A stretch of DNA of 64,000 nucleotides from the NCBI GenBank assembly GCA_965227215.1, contig OZ245729.1, positions 1,860,001 to 1,924,000 of the forward strand, in the 5' to 3' direction. Position numbers and translations under genes: made by a program. Numbering within the stretch: the first letter of the stretch is position 1; every line of letters starts with the position of its first letter. Positions 7,914 through 14,704 of this stretch are shown one piece after another. The notes under the pieces are model-generated. The model was not told where the DNA came from and made no database searches. It saw nothing but the letters and a program-made list of their open reading frames with translations. The DNA comes from Gracilimonas sp965227215. GTDB taxonomy: Bacteria; Bacteroidota; Rhodothermia; Balneolales; Balneolaceae.

Positions 7914-10049
7914 TTGCTGAAAAAGGCGCTTCCATATCTGACTCCTGTTTTACTTGGGATGGCATTACTGCCCATACCTTTGCTGCGTGATTTTCATTTT
8001 GAATCCGCAGCCCTTGCTGCCATCATCGGTTGTTTTTGGGCGGCCATAAGAGCGGTTAAGCCGACTGCTACTCAGGACTTCCGGCATTCCTTAACCGTGC
8101 TTGGCTATTTATACCTTGGCGGACTTCCGTTATTTATCACCTCTTTTTTTACCGGCTGCCTTACTTTTGACGGTTTCGGGTTTTGGGTTTTCACTCCACT
8201 CCCCGCTGTATTTCTGGGAACGATTATAGGTCGCTTAATCCGTTCATTCTACCTTCCGTTTTCAAGGGTGCTGACTATTTGCATCCTGCTTTTTATCGGT
8301 GTGGGTGTTTGGGTGATGGAGTTTTTCAGCTTCCCTCAGGTTTACTTTTACAACCACATTTGGGGAATATGGCCGGGTCCTATTTTTGATGAAGCCGTTC
8401 AGCTTACCGGCTCTTTTCTCTACTTTCGATGGATTACTTTTCTGTGGATCGTTCTTCTATGGGTTTTGCCAACCTGGAGCCAAAACCTGCAAACCAAACT
8501 TATCACCGGCCTTACCCTCATCAGTTTACTGTTCAGCTACCTGAACCTTGATGAAGCCGGCATAATCAGTCCAAGAGAATCCATTAAAGTACAGCTGGGT
8601 GGCGTACACCAAACCGAGCACTTTGACCTTTATTTTGATGACGACTTCTATTCACCGGAAGAAATACAATACTGGGCTGCGAAGCATGAATTTCATTTTC
8701 AGCAAATCAACGATCTTCTGAACATTGAGTGGCCGAAAGACCAGAGAATTGAAAGCTTCCTGTATGCCCACGCCTGGCAGAAAAAGAAAATCACCGGCGC
8801 CAAATTTACCAGCTATGTGCCCATCTGGTTGGAACAGGATCAGCTTCATATCGCCAAACAGCAGCTGGATGGAGTTCTGAAGCACGAGTTGGTTCACGTA
8901 ATTTCCAAGCAGTTTGGTAATTCGTTGTACAACGGCAGCCGCAGCATCGGGTTGATTGAAGGCCTTGCTGAAGGTATTGCCAAAGACGCCTCGGCTCAAT
9001 CCACCCTTCATCAAATTGTGGCCGGTGAGAAACCATACCCCACTGCAGAAGAAATGGAAGCTGCTCTCTCGTTCTCAGGCTTTTATGGAAGCGCCGGCGC
9101 TATCAGTTATACCACCGCGGGCTCTTTTGTTGAATACCTGCTTTCAAACTACAGTCCTGATACATTCAAAAACGCCTATGCCTCGGCCGACTTAGCCCTT
9201 GCTTATGACACTTCGTTTTCAGCATTGGTGAATAACTGGCATCAAACGTTAGACAATATCCCTATCGATTCCGTTGACCGGCAAGTGTCGGAGTATATTT
9301 TTGCCCAGCGGTCTTTATTTGAAAAGAACTGCCCTCATTCCATTTCAGAAGAAATGAGGCTTTGGGATGAATATCGGTTTTTATTAGCCGACCTCGATAC
9401 AACCACTGCTCACCAAAAACTGGATGATCTTTATAATCTATATTCCGAAAACAATTTGATAAAAGATGCCTGGGTTCGGGCTCAGCTATTACAAGGGAAT
9501 TACGAGCAGGCTTCCGATGCCATCACCCCACAAGATACGCTGCTTACTTTGCAGGTGCTTAAAGCTGATGTGTTGTTTCTCGCCGGGCAAACTCAAAAAG
9601 CTGATTCCGTGCTGAATCAGATCGCCACGGATATCCGAGAGTCTAAAGCCCGTAATTTTCGGTACACCCTTCAGCTTCGGGCAGATTCTGTGCAGTGGAA
9701 ACATCATGTCGAACGAAGGTATCAAAATGTTTTCCCGGACAGTGTCACTTTTGCCGGGCTGAACCTCCCCAACCGGATGCTAAGTTTGAATAAGGCTCTT
9801 GCGGAGAACCGAGAATCATTGATCCTTTTATATGCCGGCAAGCTACTTGAGCATACCCCGAATTCTCATTGGTTTGATATCTATGAGTCTGCCATTGATC
9901 AACTTGTTTTTCGGGGTGAATTTGATTTAACTGACCGCTGGTTAGCGCTGGTTGCCAAAGAGAACCTCCGCCTGCGATATCAGGAACGGCTTAAAGAGCA
10001 GCGAGATTGGCTACGCTTCTTAAAGGCCGAATCAACAGTTGCAGATTAA
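7914..10049 (+). CDS. Membrane-anchored gluzincin metallopeptidase with C-terminal helical-repeat region
   Basis: 711 residues. About seven membrane helices fill residues 1-220. A soluble gluzincin-type domain follows, with the zinc motif HELVH (His324, His328) and the third ligand probably Glu349 in IEGLAEG, the usual geometry of peptidase-MA-like enzymes. The last 230 residues are helical and TPR-like. Start codon is TTG at 7914: no in-frame ATG occurs between the previous stop and this codon, and the next Met (residue 16) would cut into the first helix. Substrate unknown. The gene stands alone between a DoxX gene and a peptidase-M23 fusion gene. Confidence 0.75.
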   Translation: MLKKALPYLTPVLLGMALLPIPLLRDFHFESAALAAIIGCFWAAIRAVKPTATQDFRHSLTVLGYLYLGGLPLFITSFFTGCLTFDGFGFWVFTPLPAVFLGTIIGRLIRSFYLPFSRVLTICILLFIGVGVWVMEFFSFPQVYFYNHIWGIWPGPIFDEAVQLTGSFLYFRWITFLWIVLLWVLPTWSQNLQTKLITGLTLISLLFSYLNLDEAGIISPRESIKVQLGGVHQTEHFDLYFDDDFYSPEEIQYWAAKHEFHFQQINDLLNIEWPKDQRIESFLYAHAWQKKKITGAKFTSYVPIWLEQDQLHIAKQQLDGVLKHELVHVISKQFGNSLYNGSRSIGLIEGLAEGIAKDASAQSTLHQIVAGEKPYPTAEEMEAALSFSGFYGSAGAISYTTAGSFVEYLLSNYSPDTFKNAYASADLALAYDTSFSALVNNWHQTLDNIPIDSVDRQVSEYIFAQRSLFEKNCPHSISEEMRLWDEYRFLLADLDTTTAHQKLDDLYNLYSENNLIKDAWVRAQLLQGNYEQASDAITPQDTLLTLQVLKADVLFLAGQTQKADSVLNQIATDIRESKARNFRYTLQLRADSVQWKHHVERRYQNVFPDSVTFAGLNLPNRMLSLNKALAENRESLILLYAGKLLEHTPNSHWFDIYESAIDQLVFRGEFDLTDRWLALVAKENLRLRYQERLKEQRDWLRFLKAESTVAD

Positions 10050-10097
10050 CGGTTTTATAATCATGTTTGATCACATTCACAGAAATATGTTGGGTTG

Positions 10098-11189
10098 ATG
10101 GGTTACAATATATCGAACACTACTGCTACTGCTTTCTTTTTTACATGCCTCACTCTGCTGATGGCCGCTCCTTACCAAGCAGCTTCTCAGGACTGGCGCC
10201 TGTCCGCAACATACAACGTGCAAAGTGTAGGCTTTAACTACGTGCCCAACCGAACCTATTCCGGGGAAATCAATAAAGCAGTAAAAGGCATGCTGGAAGT
10301 TGAGCTTGAGCGATATTTGCTGTACCGCTTATACGTAGCCGGAAAGGGAGAGCTGCTGGTGCAAAATCAGGAAGATTTTTTAATTGGCGGTCCAGTTAAT
10401 TTTAATCAAATCAATTTTGGAGCAACAGCCGGTTTGCAGTGGCCCAAGCTTGGGGTGTATGGCGGAGTGAAAACCGGTGGAGTTTGGAACTTCAACATCA
10501 AGGCAACCGATCCCAATGGAAATCAGTTCTGGGTAAAACCCACTGAAAACGCAGACCGCTTTACTACTTCTTTTACCGGCGGAGTGAAGTATTATCTGCT
10601 GAACTTCGTGCGCCTTCAGGCTGAAATCACCAAAACCAATAACCTTCCACAGAATATCATTCCTGAAAGCAGCTTCACCGAAAGCCCGGCTTTTCGCTCC
10701 TTTGATTTTAGTCCGGTGACTTTTTCAGTTGGTGTCTCGATCAGCATTCCGTGGAACGAGAGAGTACGCCCTGAGGGAGATAAAACCAAACTCCCACCTC
10801 TTATGCGGGTTACGGCCGTCAGCTTTGGCAAGCCCATGGACGAAACGTTCGTCACTTCTAAATTCGGCCCCCGATGGCGAAGCACTCACGAAGGGGTGGA
10901 TCTGGATGCAAACCTGAGAGATAACATCTATGCAGCCGAACAAGGCGTTGTTGTGAAAGCCGGAAATGGACGGGGCTACGGAAAAATGGTGCGCATCAAA
11001 CATTCGGGAGGCTTTGAAACCGTATATGCTCACATGAGCAAGATTAAGGTAAAGGAGGGAGATCGCGTCAAAAAAGGTCAGGTTGTGGGGAAAGCCGGAA
11101 ATACGGGGACTTCCAGCGGAGTGCATCTGCATTTTGAAATCCTGAAAGACGGCAAGCCGGTAAACCCCGAATCCTATCTGCGTTTTTGA
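10098..11189 (+). CDS. Fusion of outer-membrane-barrel-like domain with LytM/M23 peptidase domain
   Basis: 363 residues with a signal peptide (about residues 1-30). Residues 35-225 look like an outer-membrane beta-barrel (alternating strands; GVKTGGVWNFNIKA, SFTGGVKYYLLNFVRLQ). Residues 240-363 form a LytM/M23 domain with all zinc ligands visible: HEGVD (His264, Asp268) and HLH (His343, His345), so it should be an active peptidoglycan endopeptidase unless it is a regulator. M23 domains are usually tied to coiled coils or LysM, so a barrel partner is unusual. ATG 10098 is chosen over the TTG directly before it. Confidence 0.8.
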   Translation: MGYNISNTTATAFFFTCLTLLMAAPYQAASQDWRLSATYNVQSVGFNYVPNRTYSGEINKAVKGMLEVELERYLLYRLYVAGKGELLVQNQEDFLIGGPVNFNQINFGATAGLQWPKLGVYGGVKTGGVWNFNIKATDPNGNQFWVKPTENADRFTTSFTGGVKYYLLNFVRLQAEITKTNNLPQNIIPESSFTESPAFRSFDFSPVTFSVGVSISIPWNERVRPEGDKTKLPPLMRVTAVSFGKPMDETFVTSKFGPRWRSTHEGVDLDANLRDNIYAAEQGVVVKAGNGRGYGKMVRIKHSGGFETVYAHMSKIKVKEGDRVKKGQVVGKAGNTGTSSGVHLHFEILKDGKPVNPESYLRF

Positions 11190-11235
11190 AGTCGGAGTTC
11201 TTACTATTCAACTGTTTAATAAAATATAGATCACT

Positions 11236-11658
11236 ATGAAGAATTTAGCCCTTATTCTCCTTTTCGTACTGCTTTCTTTCCCTCTTTTAGCTCAGGAGGC
11301 TGACTCCACCGCTCAACCTGAAACCTTCGAATACGAATGGGCGGGAGAGAAAATGACCATGCAGAAATATTTTATCGTTTTTCTGAAATCGGGGCCCAAC
11401 CGGAACCAATCTGACGAAGAGGCGATGAAGCTTCAGCAGGAGCACCTTGCTTATCTGGGCGGGTTGTATGAAGAAGGGATCATCAATCTGAATGGTCCAT
11501 CGGGTGGTGAGGGAGATATACGAGGCTTCTCGGTTTACAATGTTGCCACCATCGAACAGGCCCGAGAGTATGCCGAAAACGACCCGATGGTAAAAGCCGG
11601 TCGGCTGGCTGTAGAAGTTCACCCTTGGTGGTTGGCAAAAGGCTCGGGAGTGAAGTAA
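11236..11658 (+). CDS. Secreted YciI-like protein
   Basis: 140 residues with a signal peptide ending around LLAQ (residue 19). The body matches the YciI-related fold: KYFIVFLKSGPNR, then a LQQEHLAYLGGLYEEG helix, then DIRGFSVYNVATIEQAREYAENDPMVKAG. In the family, a His-Asp pair is thought to be active-site-like; here a His (QEHLAYL) and Asp (ENDP) are present. Most YciI proteins are cytoplasmic, so the export signal is uncommon. It lies 32 bp upstream of the deiodinase-like gene and may be cotranscribed. Confidence 0.75.
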   Translation: MKNLALILLFVLLSFPLLAQEADSTAQPETFEYEWAGEKMTMQKYFIVFLKSGPNRNQSDEEAMKLQQEHLAYLGGLYEEGIINLNGPSGGEGDIRGFSVYNVATIEQAREYAENDPMVKAGRLAVEVHPWWLAKGSGVK

Positions 11659-11690
11659 CTTCCAGTATAATCTCAAGGACAAAAACCATT

Positions 11691-12359
11691 ATGCGTGAAG
11701 CCATCTTCGTACCCCTCGAATCTTACAAGGAACTCCCCCAGGATGAGATGAAACAAAAGGCCTCGGAATTCTACGAACTGGTAAAGCGCCGGCGCACGGT
11801 TCGTGAATTCAGTTCCAGAGCCGTCCCGAAAGAAGTAATCGAGAACTGTTTACTGGCTGCAGGCACCGCTCCAAACGGCGCTAATAAACAGCCCTGGCAT
11901 TTTGTGGCCGTCAGCGATCCGGACGTAAAGAAAAAGATCCGGGTTGAGGCAGAGAAAGAAGAACATGAATTTTACAGTCGCCGCGCCCCTGAGGACTGGC
12001 TTGAAGACCTTCGTCCGCTTGGCACCGATGAGAACAAACCTTTCCTGGAAGAGGCTCCCTACCTGATCGGCATTTTTGCCCAAAGCTACAATCTGGACGA
12101 TGAGGGCGAAAAAGAGAAACATTATTACGTCAAAGAGTCGGTGGGCATTGCTACCGGAATTCTGATAACGGCTTTGCATAATGCCGGTTTAGCTACTCTC
12201 ACACATACTCCCAGCCCCATGGGGTTTTTGAATGAAATTATGGGCCGGCCTTCCCATGAAAAACCTTTCTTACTGTTAGTAGTGGGATACCCCGCTGAAG
12301 GAGTAACCGTTCCGGATATCACCAAAAAGTCACTGGATGAAATTTCAACGTTCATCTGA
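11691..12359 (+). CDS. Iodotyrosine deiodinase-like flavoprotein (nitroreductase superfamily)
   Basis: A 222-residue FMN enzyme of the nitroreductase superfamily, closest by eye to vertebrate iodotyrosine deiodinase: RRRTVREFSSRAVP, AGTAPNGANKQPWHFV, HYYVKESVGIATGILITALHNAGL, and GRPSHEKPFLLLVVGYPAEG then TVPD. The three residues that clamp the zwitterion of the halotyrosine in the animal enzyme (Glu, Tyr at +4, Lys a further +21) are here Glu91, Tyr95 and Lys116 at exactly those spacings. It may dehalogenate halotyrosines or related aromatics. ATG 11691 is favoured over an in-frame start overlapping the previous gene. Confidence 0.82.
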   Translation: MREAIFVPLESYKELPQDEMKQKASEFYELVKRRRTVREFSSRAVPKEVIENCLLAAGTAPNGANKQPWHFVAVSDPDVKKKIRVEAEKEEHEFYSRRAPEDWLEDLRPLGTDENKPFLEEAPYLIGIFAQSYNLDDEGEKEKHYYVKESVGIATGILITALHNAGLATLTHTPSPMGFLNEIMGRPSHEKPFLLLVVGYPAEGVTVPDITKKSLDEISTFI

Positions 12360-12414
12360 CGCCTTGTTGTTATTACAAGCTCTTTTATTTCTATAAAACT
12401 TTTGATCTTGCCGC

Positions 12415-13023
12415 ATGAATGAAAAAGAGCAAAAGCATAAAAAGACATCCTCCTTTAAAAAAGAACTCCTGCAATGGGGTGTGATCTTTCTGATCGGAGC
12501 CATTCTATATGGAACCGGATATCACACAGAGGTAATCGGAAAACTTCAGAGCGTCATTCTTTATATCGGCCTCTTTCAACCCGATGTTGAGGAATCCATT
12601 CAGCATGGAAATCGGGCAGACTACAACATGCCTTTGCTTTCCATAAACGGAGACCGCGCTTCCCTTTCTGAGTTTGAAGGAAAAACCATATTTCTGAATT
12701 TCTGGGCCACTTGGTGTCCACCTTGCATTGCCGAAATGCCCAATATTCAACAATTGTATAATGATATAAAGAATGATGATGTCGTTTTTGTAATGGCCTC
12801 ATTGGATCAGGACCCGCAGAAAGCCCGGGATTTTGTAAAGAGAAAGGAGTTTACTTTTCCGGTGTATTCGGTACTCTCAAAACCGCGGATTTATGATACT
12901 TCCATGGTTCCTACCACCTACGTTATTTCTCCCTCTGGCGAACTTGTAATGAAACACGCCGGCATGGCCAATTATAACACCGATGCTTTCAAAGACTTTC
13001 TCACCCGTATTTCTGACCAATAG
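12415..13023 (+). CDS. Membrane-anchored TlpA/ResA-type thioredoxin-like protein
   Basis: 202 residues: a basic N-terminus, one membrane helix (about residues 19-36), then an extracytoplasmic thioredoxin fold with the active-site motif WCPPC (Cys101, Cys104) inside FLNFWATWCPPCIAEMPN. The cis-Pro stretch is SMVPTTYVI. Such proteins reduce disulfides in the periplasm, for example during cytochrome c maturation, but no cytochrome genes are nearby. It has no overlap with neighbours. Confidence 0.85.
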   Translation: MNEKEQKHKKTSSFKKELLQWGVIFLIGAILYGTGYHTEVIGKLQSVILYIGLFQPDVEESIQHGNRADYNMPLLSINGDRASLSEFEGKTIFLNFWATWCPPCIAEMPNIQQLYNDIKNDDVVFVMASLDQDPQKARDFVKRKEFTFPVYSVLSKPRIYDTSMVPTTYVISPSGELVMKHAGMANYNTDAFKDFLTRISDQ

Positions 13024-13032
13024 CTCTCATTG

Positions 13033-13065
13033 TTTGTTCTGAATACCTAAAAAAACGTACCTTGG
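13033..13065 (+). promoter_or_regulatory. Candidate promoter of the VOC gene (TTTG, 21 bp, TACCTTGG)
   Basis: TTTG at 13033-13036 and TACCTTGG at 13058-13065, 21 bp apart, match the Bacteroidota-type -33/-7 pattern (TTTG, 19-21 bp, TAnnTTTG) with one change. The ATG follows 33 bp later. Confidence 0.45.
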
Positions 13066-13098
13066 CGGCGACTTCAAACCCCTATTAATTTCATCTTC

Positions 13099-14160
13099 AT
13101 GGAAAAAGTTATTTCAGGTATTCAGCAAATTGGAATCGGTATTCCGGATGTTCAGAAGGCCACAGATTGGTATCGCCAGCATTTCGGAATGGATATCAAA
13201 GTATTTGAAGATTCTGCTACGGCTGAGCTGATGACTCCTTATACCGGAGGTGAAGCCCACGACCGAACGGCTGTGCTGGCTCTGAACATGAAAGGCGGAG
13301 GTGGCTTTGAAATCTGGCAATACACCAGCCGCGAGCCACAGCCTGCTGACTTTGACCTGATGATGGGCGACTTAGGGATTAACGTGGGGAAGATTAAGTC
13401 CATCGATGTGCCGGCCACTTATGATGAAATGGAGGAAGCAGGGTTAGACATTCTTACGCCGTTGGAGAAAAACCCGGCCGGTGACTACAACTTCTTCGTG
13501 AAGGATTTATACGGCAACATCTGGCAGGTGGTAAAAGGCCTCGATTTCTTTAAAACTAAAACGCCCGCTTCTACCGGTGGCGTAGTTGGGGCCATTATCG
13601 GTTCTACTGATATTGAAAAAGCCCGGAAGCTTTACTCTGATGTGTTAGGCTATGACGAAGTAGTGTACGATAAAACCGCTGCTTTCGAGGACTTTAAAGG
13701 ATTACCCGGAGGTAAAGACAAATACCGGCGGGTGCTTCTTCGTCATTCCAAACCCCGTCAGGGTGGCTTCAGCCAGATGTTTGGTCCTACTGAAATTGAA
13801 CTTATTGAAGTTCAGGAACGTGAGCCCCGGAAGCTGTTTAAAGATCGGTATTGGGGAGATCTTGGGTTCATTCACCTTTGTTTTGATGTGCAGGGAATGG
13901 ATGCTTTAAAAGAAGAGCTGGAATCCAATGGTTTTCCATTCACGGTAGATTCCGCCAACAGCTTTGATATGGGTGAAGCTGCCGGACGGTTTACTTATGT
14001 GGAAGACCCTGATGGCACGTTGATTGAATTCGTGGAAACGCACAAAGTACCCATCATCAAAAAGATTGGCTGGTACATTGATATGACCAAAAGAGACCCC
14101 AAGAAAAATCTCCCCAACTGGATGATATCAGCCCTTCGGTTTAGTCGGATGAAAGGCTGA
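13099..14160 (+). CDS. Two-domain VOC (glyoxalase/dioxygenase fold) protein
   Basis: 353 residues with two vicinal-oxygen-chelate modules. The first begins GIQQIGIGIPDVQKATDWYRQHFG (residues 6-30); the second begins GAIIGSTDIEKARKLYSDVLG near residue 160 and ends DPDGTLIEFVETHKVPII. The second half has likely metal ligands (His in GFIHLCFDV, Glu in LIEFVE); the first half has GGFEIWQY. The class includes glyoxalases, extradiol dioxygenases and epimerases, so the reaction cannot be fixed. It has its own probable promoter. Confidence 0.75.
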   Translation: MEKVISGIQQIGIGIPDVQKATDWYRQHFGMDIKVFEDSATAELMTPYTGGEAHDRTAVLALNMKGGGGFEIWQYTSREPQPADFDLMMGDLGINVGKIKSIDVPATYDEMEEAGLDILTPLEKNPAGDYNFFVKDLYGNIWQVVKGLDFFKTKTPASTGGVVGAIIGSTDIEKARKLYSDVLGYDEVVYDKTAAFEDFKGLPGGKDKYRRVLLRHSKPRQGGFSQMFGPTEIELIEVQEREPRKLFKDRYWGDLGFIHLCFDVQGMDALKEELESNGFPFTVDSANSFDMGEAAGRFTYVEDPDGTLIEFVETHKVPIIKKIGWYIDMTKRDPKKNLPNWMISALRFSRMKG

Positions 14161-14190
14161 TCCGACACCAGTTTTATAGAGGAATAGCCA

Positions 14191-14703
14191 CTACTGTTGA
14201 CGGTTATCCTCTCCTGGTTTCAGCGGTTCTCCACCCTCCAATACATCCAGTTCATCGGGAACCATTTCTTGTAGATAGGGTGCATTTTGCACCGTATCGT
14301 ACTTAACCCGGTACTTCGTGTTTTCTTGGTACAATTCAAGCATCCCGCTAAGCCGACCATCCCTCAACAACAGTGTAGCAAGACCTGTTTCTTTATTTTC
14401 TATATTTGCTGAAATGGAAGTAATTCCGGGAATGGTTTCCTGAACACGCCGCACACCCAATGTCATAGCCTTCTCGCCATCTTTTGTTTTAATCTCAAAA
14501 GTGTCTCCCTTTTTCAACAAGCCCAGAGCCTTCATGTCTGCTTCAAAATATAACTTCTCGGCTGATAGCGAATCTTCCTGTATGCTCTGAGTCGGCGGCA
14601 CCTCTTTCTCTACACTTCCTTCTTTTTTCTGCTCTTTTTTTGAACACGAGAACAGAGAGAGTACCAAAATCAGAACGACGAATGTGGAGGGTATTATCTT
14701 CAT
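14191..14703 (-). CDS. Hypothetical lipoprotein downstream of the T9SS metalloprotease
   Basis: 170 residues with a signal-II peptide: hydrophobic stretch then LFSCS, the lipobox cysteine at about residue 20, followed by a lysine-rich linker (KKEQKKEG). The remainder is a small beta-rich domain (GDTFEIKTKDGEKAMTLGVRRVQ; ATLLLRDGRLSGMLELYQEN). Its start is one base past the stop of the metalloprotease gene, so the two are surely cotranscribed. It shares the idea of a GRLxG...Y stretch with the protease propeptide (HQGRLNGIYH), which hints at a related domain, perhaps an inhibitor or chaperone (inference). Confidence 0.65.
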   Translation of the reverse strand: MKIIPSTFVVLILVLSLFSCSKKEQKKEGSVEKEVPPTQSIQEDSLSAEKLYFEADMKALGLLKKGDTFEIKTKDGEKAMTLGVRRVQETIPGITSISANIENKETGLATLLLRDGRLSGMLELYQENTKYRVKYDTVQNAPYLQEMVPDELDVLEGGEPLKPGEDNRQQ

Positions 14704-14704
14704 G

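Noticed and set aside
14191..14703. Convergent end of the VOC gene and the lipoprotein gene as a shared terminator region
   Set aside because: No inverted repeat with a T-run is visible in the 30 bp between the stops.
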